Of a stretch of DNA of 64,000 nucleotides, positions 19,975 through 28,883 are shown piece after piece (positions within the stretch are counted from its first letter, which is position 1; every line of letters begins with the position of its first letter). The notes under the pieces were generated by a model. It was not told the DNA's origin. It searched no databases and was given only the letters and a program-made list of their open reading frames with translations. The position numbers and the translations under genes were made by a program. The DNA is from Lepidurus packardi (lineage: Eukaryota; Arthropoda; Branchiopoda; Notostraca; Triopsidae): assembly GCA_023053545.1 (NCBI GenBank), contig JAKZAN010000001.1, positions 4,050,565 to 4,114,564 on the forward strand. Reading direction: 5' to 3'.

Positions 19975-20040
19975 AGCAAAACCTCCCGAAACGCATCAAT
20001 TAATATTGCTACTAATTGATGCGTTTCGGGAGGTTTTGCT
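19975..20040. repeat. Perfect 28-bp inverted repeat with 10-bp loop
   Basis: The arm at 19975-20002 (starting AGCAAAACCTCCCGAAACGC) is the exact reverse complement of 20013-20040, with a loop at 20003-20012. It lies between the last LINE codons and the (TAA)n tail. A related but diverged half is found near 37805-37870. It may be a foldback insertion in the LINE 3' region rather than part of the LINE. Confidence 0.9.
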
Positions 20041-20476
20041 TCGGGAGGTTTTGGGCTTCATTTAATCTTCATCCTCCAAATGTATCACACGAGCTATTCG
20101 TTTTGGGGCTTACCGAATGCCATACAGCGACACCTATCGTGAATGCAGCAGACGACGATGCGATGCCACTTCGCCTGTCGTCTTTAAACAACTCAAAGAA
20201 GAAGAAGAATTTTAACTTGTAATTCAATACTTATAATAATAATAAACATGCCTGGATATCCAACTTCTGTCTTGCACCGCCTCCGAGTGCAGTCGTATAC
20301 ATTCCATTTTAACCAAAGCTTGTCATGTAAAACTTTGAAGATAAATATTTAAATAATTTGTGAAATTAATGCCAATGTAATAATACCAAATTAAAGACAG
20401 CAAACACAATAAACTGTTTTGTTAATTTCACTTGCAAAAACCGGTAGATGTGGAGAACTTTAGTATCAAATATTGC

Positions 20477-20530
20477 TACCCGAGTTCGAACTTGGTTACC
20501 CGAGTTCGAACTTGGTTACCAGAGTTCGAA
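20477..20530. repeat. 20-bp tandem repeats upstream of the ZIP gene
   Basis: Two exact copies of TACCCGAGTTCGAACTTGGT (20477-20496 and 20497-20516) are followed by a partial third copy (to about 20530). Each contains the palindromic core GTTCGAAC. They lie about 170-220 bases before the ZIP start codon, where promoter elements are expected; a regulatory role is only a guess. Confidence 0.85.
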
Positions 20531-20698
20531 ATCGGGCAGATGGTGGACTTCGGGCGCACAAAACAAACCGAACTAAAGGTTACGGATAGGAAAACAAGTT
20601 TGTTTTGATTTGCCTTTGGTCTTGAAATTTCGTGACGAAAGTATCATCTGAAAAAGTTACATTAATGAGTCATTGTATTGTAAATAGGTTAACTGAAA

Positions 20699-21952
20699 AT
20701 GGATACCTTGTCAGCAAAACTTATCGTATTAGCCACACTTTTCTTAGTAACGTTCGTGTCATGCATGCTGCCTTTAAAACTAGCTGCCGTGATTGAACAA
20801 GTTGCAGATCCCCGTAAAAAATCCAAGTAAAATCTATTCCATGGAATTTCAATTAATTGTTGGTTTCATCGTAGGTATAAAGTGGCTACGAGTATGTTGA
20901 ATTGCTTTGCTGGAGGAGTCTTTTTAGGCACCTGTCTGCTTGATCTTTTCCCAGAAGTGCAGTCCAATATTAATCAGGTATAATTATATAGTTGCTTTTT
21001 TGCATTTTCAAATGAATGGCAAATAATTATTTGTATAATAGGCACTTGAACAATTAGAAATTGGTGGATCATTTCCTGTGGCAGAATTCCTCGTAGCCTT
21101 CGGTTTATTTGTGGTTCTAATTACCGAGCAAATTACTCTCTCTTGTAAAGAGTCTACTTCTATTATGCGCTCCAGTAGATCTCGAGAAAAAGAACCTCTT
21201 CTGCCACCTCTCATACCCCCATCAATTCAAGTTGAGTCAAACCCTAATCCAGATGAAATATATGTTGAAACACGGCCATCTTATGGAACGACTGATACGT
21301 AATATAGCTTTAGTCTATTTAAAAATGTAGTTCATTTTGATGTTGAATTCAGGCATTCGCATACAGTGCCGGAAGATACATCCGCCCTCCGTGCCTTACT
21401 CCTCTTACTCGCCTTATCCTTACATTCCGTTTTCGAAGGCTTAGCTATTGGCTTACAGCCAGACGTCCAAGAAGTTTTGCAAGTTTTCCTTGCAGTGGTT
21501 CTTCATAAATGCGTCATTGCCTTCAGCTTATGCTTACAAATGACTCGCAGTGGCTTGCGTAATATTGCTATCGTCCAACTCATGCTTCTCTTCTCCATCG
21601 CTGCCCCTGCAGGATTGGGCGTAGGCATAGCCGTTATGCAGGTAATTTCAAACATTTCCCATACAATTCTTAAATTAGTTCAAAATTCCATAAATATTAT
21701 GCTAAATATTAAACTTTATTCTCATTGTAGGTTAGTAGCGGTGTACAGGCTTTGCTGATCAGTGGGATTCTGCAAGGGTTAGCTTGTGGAACGTTCCTTT
21801 TTGTAACTTTTTTCGAAGTCTTACCACATGAAATGAACAGCTCCGATCATCGGTTACCCAAACTCTTATTTATCCTTATTGGCTTTGGAGCCGCATGTGG
21901 GATCGTACTTTTGGACCCAGATACAAGCAAATCTCAGTGTTCTGACCCTTGA
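20699..21952 (+). CDS. ZIP family zinc transporter (ZIP1/2/3 type)
   Basis: Five exons by splice sites and phase: 20699-20826, 20875-20977, 21042-21298, 21353-21641 and 21731-21952, coding 332 residues (human ZIP1 has 324). ZIP proteins import zinc into the cytosol with eight membrane helices. Exon 1 gives a hydrophobic first helix. Exon 2 has 'LNCFAGGVFLGTCLLDLFPE', the second helix signature of the ZIP1-3 subfamily. Exon 4 has 'HSVFEGLAIGLQ' and 'LHKCVIAFSLCLQ', the metal-site His/Glu residues of helices IV and V. Exon 5 gives 'GILQGLACGTFLFVTFFE' and the last helix. The loop between helices III and IV is short, with an acidic tail and 'DTHSHTVPED' as its His cluster. It is convergent with ubiquilin. 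Confidence 0.92.
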
Positions 21953-22120
21953 AAGTGTATAATAGGTTGCTGAACGCCAGAGCTGGTATCTTTTCTTTTT
22001 ACCCTGATAACGACTCACTTCTACACTTGTGTCTCACTGTATTACTTCAAAATGGACAAGAAGGAAGAAAAGAGACAAAAATTTCATACAATATTCCCCA
22101 AGGCTGTGGATTGTTTTTCT

Positions 22121-22153
<33 letters not shown>

Positions 22154-22550
22154 TTAGTAAACCACAAGAAACGTGCTAGCAGAAAAATTTTTTGCTTCTA
22201 AATTTGCAGAGAACGGCTTCTTTCTGACCATTCAGTGAAGGTTAATTCTGTACGCAGAGAAAAAAAGGCTGCAATATTAGGAATTCAGTTTCTCTTGCCA
22301 TCGCGGGGATCAAAGCCATTAACTAAGGCACCAACCGCTTTTGCCATGCCAACGCGAGATTTTTCGGGGCAACGATATTTCAAACGAAAAGATAATATAA
22401 ACGTCAGAATACCAAAAACAAAAAGAAAAGAAAGGAAACACCAAGAAAACTACTGATCTAGGGAATAAACAAAAGGAAACGGACCCTGCCAGCCTTAGAT
22501 TTTCATTTACTTTTAGTAATTTCGTAATCTGCTTTCAATAATTTCTGGAA
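21953..22550. other. Convergent intergenic spacer with a 30-base G run
   Basis: This lies between the 3' ends of the ZIP and ubiquilin genes. A run of 30 Gs sits at 22123-22152. No gene is supported; the short ORFs crossing the G run are artefacts of low complexity. Confidence 0.6.
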
Positions 22551-24713
22551 TTACGACATGGGATGATTCTGCAACAACCGTTCCACAGCTGCGTTCACGT
22601 CTCCGAATGTTGCAATTAGAGCTGGAAAGAAAAATGAAAATAATTCAACGATTTTTATTTAAAAAAAAAAACTATTAAACCGCAAATGTAGCAATTTAGT
22701 ACCTTGTACATTAGCTTCTCGGTTAATGAAACCCATTGCCGATAACTGTTCTAATTGGGACCGATACCGCTCCTCCGGCACTTGAGTGCTCGGAACACTT
22801 GCGGGATTCTGAGTCCCCAGTGCGTTTACCTAAGTAATTGAATTACAATAATTAAATTAGTCGTTATAATTTTACAAACCGTAAAACTTCATTTTTCAAT
22901 CATTCTAATCCCCAACAAGAAAATACACGGAAACTACTCATTTAAAATTTAATTAAAATAAGAAACAAATTTACCAATCGGGACATTAATTGGTCCATTT
23001 CCGGATTCATATTAGCAGTGCTGTTGGGCAGACTGGGGGTCGTAGCAGTGGTACTCGCTGGAGGAATCGTTGGCGGTGTCATCAAATTCAATCCCGGCAT
23101 CCCCAACCTAATAAAACAAAGAGTTTTTTTTAGATAAATAATTTATTTATTTTTCAATAATTAATTAATCATAATATATTATCGGGAAAAAGAAATTCTC
23201 AAAATTATTCTCAGTAAACTGTTTTCGTCATCAACATGCGAATAAAAGACGTCAGATTACTTATCATTTAAAGGAAACAATATGAAACTCCGTTTAACTT
23301 ACGTGGTCGCGAATTCAGGTGCCACTTGTCGCAGCTGCTCCATTCCTTGTTGAATCTGCATCATCGCCTGCAAAGCCTGCGGATTACTCAACATCTGGAC
23401 CATGGAAGGGTTTCTCATTTGCTGTAGCATAGCCGGCAACGCCGCTTGCATTTGAGACTGTAAAGCCGGGTTACCCGCCAAGAGTGGGTTACTGCCCAAC
23501 ACTTGCGAAGCCAATTCAGGGTTAGACCCCAACGTTTGCAACATGGATTGCATGTAGGGCGCCGAGAGCATGTTCTGAATTAACGCCGGATTTTCTGTCA
23601 TTTGTTGCATGAGCGATTGAACTCCCGGTGTTCCAAACATATTTGGCATTCCAGGAATACCGGCAGTAGTCGCAGCGGGTGCCGGACCTGGAACGACTGA
23701 GATGGGATTAGCCGGATTTGAGCTGGCGGAGCCATTCCACGGATTAGGTAGCGGATCACGGTTTTCTTGGCCCGCTTGTGGATTCGCTGCTCCACCCACA
23801 GGAGGATTGTCGGAAACTAAAGCGGCGAAAGGATTGCCACCGAATTGTTCTTGGGCCGCAGAAAGCATCGGTTCTTGGATGTCGCGGTACATGCGTTGTA
23901 GCGCATTATATCCGCCTGGAAGTGATTCTAGGTTGGACAAGGCGCGATCTTGGGACCGCATGAGCTCTTGGAGCATGGAAGGATTGCGGGCCACTTCCAT
24001 GGTTTGCCGGAGTAGGTCAGGGTTGTTGAGCATGTGGTTTATTTCCGGGTTCCGCTCGATGAGGCCCTGCATTTGTGGATTGGAGGTGATGATCTGCCGC
24101 ATATACTCTGGGTTGTTCATTAAAGATTGGACTAAAGGACTATCTAACATTTGCCGGAGGGATTCTGGGTTGGACAGCAGCTCCTGCTGCATCCTTTGCT
24201 GCATATCCGAAAAGGTACCACCAGTTCCTCCACCTCCCAAGCCCGAAAGACCACTTAGTCCGCCCATTCCACCCAACATTTGGCTTAAACCAAAAGGATC
24301 TGCTGGATTCGAAGGATTGGTGGTTGGTGCGGTTTGTGAAGCGTGTTGGGCGGAAGGTACAGAGGAAGATGCGGGACTGGCCTCGCCTTCGCTGGCTTTA
24401 TTAACAGACTTGACAACCAAATGCACCGTCAGACCATCCTTTATGCCGTACGAGCTGAGTGTGTCTTGGTCTTTGAGGATTTTGCCACCGAAAATCAGCA
24501 CCAGTTGTTCTAGACCGCTCTTGAAAACTTTTGATACTTCCTCTTTGAGCTAGAACGAGAAAATTTTGCCAGTTAACGGATAATCAGTTGACAGAAATGA
24601 GACTAACGTACTTCCTTAACTGACGCTTCTTTTCGTACTTCCACGTCGTGTTTTTCTTTGGGAGTTTTAATGGTTAATTTTATTGTGGAGCTTTTATCTT
24701 GGTTTTCTGCCAT
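22551..24713 (-). CDS. UBQLN: Ubiquilin (proteasome shuttle factor)
   Basis: Five exons on the minus strand: 24612-24713, 23303-24549, 22975-23107, 22703-22829 and 22551-22621, coding 559 residues. Ubiquilins bind ubiquitinated or membrane clients and deliver them to the proteasome. Residues 1-75 form the ubiquitin-like domain ('[16 protein letters not shown]', '[19 protein letters not shown]'). The middle holds STI1-type repeats rich in Met, Asn, Pro and Gln ('[20 protein letters not shown]', '[20 protein letters not shown]', '[18 protein letters not shown]'). The last two exons give the UBA domain ('[19 protein letters not shown]...[16 protein letters not shown]'). Length and domain order are normal and no break is seen. 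Confidence 0.96.
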
Positions 24714-25349
24714 TTCTAAAAACTTTTGTAATCAGGTTATAATAGTAACTTACTCTTAACGTGTTGCTAATTTCAAATGTCACGAAAAGAAAATTCTAGA
24801 TAGCATAATCATTTGACTACAACGTCACGCTGAAAGCTTGGTAACCATGGTAACGACAGGATTGCCATATTAAGTAATATCTTTTCAAACGTTAACAAAT
24901 ATTCACATAAAGCAACCGTTATTATGGAAAACGTTTCTTAATCATGTTGAATTATGGCCACAATTTAAAGTGGAATTTAAAAACTATAAAGACTTTTTAA
25001 AACTATTTGATCTTGAACTTACTGGTTTGGCCTTTGGGTTGGTTAGATTTGACTGAAGTTGGGTAAAAATAGGTTTCATTCGGCTGAATCCTGTAGATGA
25101 ATTTGATTATGTTAGCTTACGTTGCATTGGGTTAAGTTGATTTTGTTACATTTCAGCTATAGATCTTTAACAAATTCGCTCCCTAGCGGCAACAATGTAC
25201 GAATCCACCATTTTACGTGCGTATTCTACAAGGCGCGAAAAGTAAACAACAAACAGACAAGTGCTGGCCATTGTCTATTACGTTGTATTACATATAATTT
25301 TTTACATGTAATATTTTTTTTATAAATAATCATTTCGGAAAAATAAAAA
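24714..25349. other. Upstream region of ubiquilin, nothing else recognised
   Basis: AT-rich sequence that should hold the ubiquilin promoter at its left edge. I found no TATA-like box at a convincing distance and no other gene. Confidence 0.4.
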
Positions 25350-25480
25350 TCCAAGTAGCCATGGACTAACGTAGAATTGTTTGGGTAATGGGAAAAGGTT
25401 GTAGGGAATCCGAGTCCAAAACGAAGCAAAGGATTTGTTTAGACCATATTTTCCCCGTCTGAACTTATTCAGTTATGTCA
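25350..25480 (+). pseudogene. THAP-domain exon relic
   Basis: The stretch aligns by eye with exon 2 of the THAP gene at 60909-61075 (CCATGGACTAACG, then the AAATGGCAAAAGGTT, AATCCAAAA and CAAAGGATTTG-like blocks). In one frame it reads 'YPWTNVELFGKWEKVVGN'-like sequence, but it has stops and has lost the CxxH pair. It is a dead copy of the same THAP family, lying among transposon debris. Confidence 0.6.
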
Positions 25481-25779
25481 CATAGGTTTATACTCGAATT
25501 AGCGTCTAAGACAAAAGGAATTATGTGGCATGCAAGGGTGCGTTTTATTGTGAACGGAACTGAGTAACTGCGTTGGCCAGTTGGCTCAACTGGCACTTTC
25601 GCGTGGACGGGGATCAGCTGGACGGGCGTTTTAGCGTGAACAGCTCAACGGGATGGCTTGGCGCGTAACTCGAAAACAGCTTCATATTCAACTGCGTCCC
25701 TAGTGCGTAGTAGAACTCTGACGATCCCTAAGCCCGGCCCTAAGCTTGACGGGCGTTTTACTGTCAACGCTCGTTATCT

Positions 25780-26742
25780 TTCTCAGAATATTTGGAAGTC
25801 ATCAGGAAAAAATGTATTTAAGCTATAGGGATGCTCAGTAGACTAGCAGGGACCAGTTGAGGGAGTAGCCAACATGTTATGAAAACCATCTGTCAAGGAC
25901 TAATAAGATCAAAGCTTGAATATGGCTCCATAGTATTCAAAGATATCAATTTAAGAAAAACTGCAATGCCTTGAGGTCATTTAGAACAGAACACTAAAAA
26001 TTATTCTAGGAGCAACCAAAACTACACCGATAGCAGTTTTATTGTGCGCAACAGGTAGCATACCGCAACAGGTAGCATAACTATCTTATCCTGTAGGACT
26101 CAAAACGGCCCTCGGCGCTATTGCTTCTTACGGAAGGAGGGCATACTTCGAGATGGTCCAAGAAATCCAGAGTGGAATAATGACCTTACAAGCAAACAAT
26201 TTTGACATCACGTTGCAATGGGTTCCAGCTCATGTAGGAACCGCAGGAAACGAAGCACTCAGACACGGCAGCAAAGATTGGCAAAAATTCCAATCAAATA
26301 ATATTAAGGACCTCACAAGACACGAGCTTTCGGCCGTATTTAAACAAAAACTAGAGGAAAAAATATTACAGCGATTAAAAAAGAGCCCTTCTCAAAATTT
26401 TGTACAATTCGCTCAAAACATCAGGACAGCACCCTGGTTATTACACAAAAACAGGAAAGTATCAGTTGCTCTTTTGCGATTGAGATGTGGACATGGAAAA
26501 ACAGGATCACGGATGTACAGATTTAATCTAAAAAGAAATGGCACGTGTGATAGGTGTGGAGAGAGGGAAGATACGGTGGAACACAAGATTATGGAATGCT
26601 TGTACCACTCATTTGAACGGGAAATACTGAAGAATAAAATGATAAAAGAGGGAATCGAATTTAAGCTCAAGAACGTACTGTGTTTGCAATCTTACAGAAT
26701 ACAAGCAACTTTTAGCCCAGTCATCTAACTGAGACGTGGATG
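25780..26742 (+). mobile_element. I-type LINE relic (copy B), 5'-truncated and internally deleted
   Basis: The sequence follows copy A from about 18485 onward. It then jumps from the counterpart of about 18762 to that of about 19250, where a 15-base piece (GCAACAGGTAGCATA) is present twice, and continues to the end of the ORF. A 191-residue open stretch (26153-26728) keeps the last part of RNase H ('LQWVPAHVGTAGNEAL') and the Cys-rich tail ('CDRCGEREDTVEHKIMEC'). The 3' UTR is cut off after GAGACGTGG by the foldback element at 26743. Confidence 0.85.
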
Positions 26743-26759
26743 CAGGCCCGTACCCAGGA

Positions 26760-26805
<46 letters not shown>

Positions 26806-26898
26806 TAACCCGAGAACTTGAAATCCTATTTTTTTCTATATGGAAAACTTGATAGATTAAGATGGTATACGAAAAAAATAGGATTTCAAGTTCTCGGG

Positions 26899-26942
<44 letters not shown>

Positions 26943-26974
26943 ACCCCCGAAAAAAAATCCTGGGTACGGGCCTG
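26743..26974. mobile_element. hAT-derived foldback element (MITE-like)
   Basis: The 232-base unit starts CAGGCCCGTACCCAGG and ends with its exact reverse complement. Both arms match the left end of the hAT element at 14647, including the segment 'AACCCGAGAACTTGAAATCC'. The left arm carries 35 Gs (26769-26803) and the right arm 40 Cs (26903-26942). The centre (about 26836-26880) corresponds to hAT positions about 14710-14755 in reverse, so both ends derive from the same hAT terminus. The flanking octamers (CGTGGATG and GCCGTGAC) do not match, unlike the intact hAT insertion. Confidence 0.88.
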
Positions 26975-27589
26975 GCCGTGACCCTGAAAACTGCTACTTC
27001 TGAATTGACCAGACCGATCCAGCGGTTATCGGACGGAAGTCCCGGACGCCTGAGCTACTCTCGGCCGTCCACCAGTAGCACCATCCACGACCACCCCGAA
27101 TGAATTTGAACCTACCTCCACGCCATTTACGTTAGAACGTTTAGAGCCTTGTCCAGGTTCTAAGGGGGAGGATGTTGAAAATTCTAAAAGAACTCGCAGC
27201 GGAAGGCACATGCATACATCGAAGCGTTTCCTTCCAGTGCCCGGTTTGCGGTATCAATCTACTTCTCCTTTTCTCCTCTACCTTTCTCTTGGCCACACCC
27301 CCTTTGTGCTGTTTTCCTGGTGACCTAACGTAAGCTCCCCAAAGCAGTTGCTTTTTGTGAAGCCAAGCAAAGGCTACCCAAGTGAATAGGCCAGAATCTG
27401 CCACATCACAAGTTTACATTTTCAATACACCGTTTGCATCAGACACGAAAGTAACCAGTGCCTTATTCTTAGACTACCTTAATTGGTTATTCTCAATAAT
27501 GAGCTAGCAATCAACGCTCACAAGCCTAGGCAATCCAAATCATAGAAATTGAACACCAGAAAACAAATGAATAATCCGCCCTTACCTGT
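26975..27589. other. Spacer with possible LTR-retroelement debris
   Basis: A purine-rich AAGGGGGAGGATGTTGA at about 27159-27175 resembles the polypurine tract and LTR start of Gypsy-type elements, and one frame around it reads 'NSKRTRSGRHMHT'. The evidence is thin and I saw no protease, polymerase or second LTR. The right part may be intron or flank of the NOG1 fragment. Confidence 0.25.
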
Positions 27590-28098
27590 CTTCACTTCCG
27601 CTACTGCTTCTTTGGTGACGGTAGACATTTGCACAATTGGGACATGATCATTCTCGAACGCTTTGGGAAGTTCTTGTTTGCCTGCGCTTAGTTTTTCTAG
27701 TCGGACAACGTCAATTTTGTAGAAAATAACAACAAGGGATGCAAAGCAAATATTAGTAAAAACATCACACTGGATAATGAAGCATATACCTTGTTAGCAA
27801 ATAGTGGCTTGATGCTCTCAAAGAGATGAATCTGTTCTTCAAATCTGTGTCCGCATTGCTCAGAAATGTCAATGAAATACAAAATAGCTGCTCGGATGTG
27901 AGCCAATCCAACGATAGATAGGTATTCATTTCAATCGTATTCCTGTCTTCTAACGAATGATCCAAAATGCCGGGAGTATCAACTACTTGCCAACGTAAAG
28001 TACTTGTTGTCAGTATGACCAACGTACAAGGCTTTTGTAGTGAAAGCGTAAGGCTGAACTTCAACATCGGCACGAGTGATCTACAGTAACCAATATAC
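27590..28098 (-). pseudogene. NOG1/GTPBP4 nucleolar GTPase fragment, frameshifted
   Basis: The minus strand reads, in order, '[20 protein letters not shown]', '[20 protein letters not shown]', '[20 protein letters not shown]', '[17 protein letters not shown]' and '[20 protein letters not shown]'. This is the G-domain core of NOG1, the GTPase needed for 60S ribosome maturation (G3 DTPG and the NKxD-like region). One extra base near 28003 and four near 27922 break the frame. A splice acceptor precedes the first block (…CTGTAG), a donor follows 'VKT' (CAG|GTAAGG), and a non-coding 51-base insert follows 'FANK'. Splice sites remain, so it is a fragment of a genomic copy, not a processed cDNA copy. 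No 5' or 3' parts of the gene are present. Confidence 0.82.
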
Positions 28099-28883
28099 AT
28101 CAGCAAATTTCTAATAAAACTGAACCTGACATAATTAATTGGTTAATTCCTGGTCCAAGTTTATTCCTATCGGACTCGAATTTTTTTGTATACTCCATTA
28201 CTCCTTCTGACATTTTATTCGTTTTGGGATCTCACTTCGACACTTTGTATACACGAGACACGGGTCTATGGTGTGCCCAGGTTGCGTATAAAACAAGTTT
28301 TATACGCAACCGTCGTTTTTGCTGTTACAGACAAAACTTTGCAAGTCAATTAACTCATAACGGTTCTCCAGAAAATTTTAAATAAATTTCTCAGTCAAAC
28401 CCTCAGTCAAAAACGCCCTCATTCATTTGTAATAAATAAATGGACAGCCCAAGTTCGGGGCTGGCTGGGGAAAACACTTGGAAATCACTAGTGCTATTTT
28501 TAATTTTTAAAAAATACGATATTTTCGTTGTGTGAGTGTACTACAACAAAGAAATTTTGCGAACTTGTCTAACACCGACTAGTGGTTAGCGAGGGCGGAG
28601 GCCGAATGTTCGGTTAGAGGGGTAACTTACCGGACGAGAAAATTTCAATGTTGCCCAATAATGAACGTTCCCGTTGCAGGTTATGTAGGGCCTAATTTTA
28701 TACACAAAAAATATCCCTTTCCGTATTTAGTAGGGAACATAAATTTTGAGCGCTCCATAAAAAAATATTGTTTTATGTTTTCATGAAAAATCCCGCAGAT
28801 TTTATGCAATAAAGACAAAGAAAATTCCCAACATAAAAAGCAAAGCTGTACTGTAATGCCTTTGTACTACAAACTTTGCGGAA
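28099..28883. other. Intergenic spacer with a near-perfect palindrome
   Basis: No gene was found. A 32-base palindrome (15-base arms, 2-base centre) lies at 28280-28311. The right edge should hold the 3' UTR and poly(A) site of the SLC38A9 gene. Confidence 0.5.
28280..28311. repeat. 15-bp-arm palindrome containing TATA-like cores
   Basis: GGTTGCGTATAAAAC at 28280-28294 and its exact reverse complement at 28297-28311 are separated by AA. Each arm contains GTATAAAA. Confidence 0.9.

Larger units (their letters stand above)
13040..20244 (+). mobile_element. I-type LINE relic (copy A), split by a hAT insertion
   Basis: A decayed non-LTR element reads in order: an ORF1 zinc-knuckle segment (13040-13356), endonuclease (13690-14220), [hAT insert 14647-17643], reverse transcriptase (17650-18400), thumb/connection (18578-18979), RNase H (19060-19450) and a Cys-rich C terminus (19620-19895). 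It ends in a (TAA)n tail at about 20233-20244, the tail type of the Drosophila I factor. RNase H plus a TAA tail places it in the I clade. Many stops and frame changes show it is dead, and part of the polymerase palm before the FADD motif is deleted. Confidence 0.85.

Noticed and set aside
23702-24553. A 283-codon open frame on the plus strand
   Set aside because: It is the antisense shadow of ubiquilin exon 2; the minus-strand reading has UBL and STI1 motifs and correct splice phase.
26609-27003. Gly- and Pro-rich open frames on both strands
   Set aside because: They are translations of the G35/C40 arms of the foldback element and carry no coding signal.
27150-27420. Possible LTR of a Gypsy-type element
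   Set aside because: Only a purine-rich tract followed by TGTTGA and a faint 'RTRSGR' reading support it; no second LTR, protease, polymerase or integrase was found.
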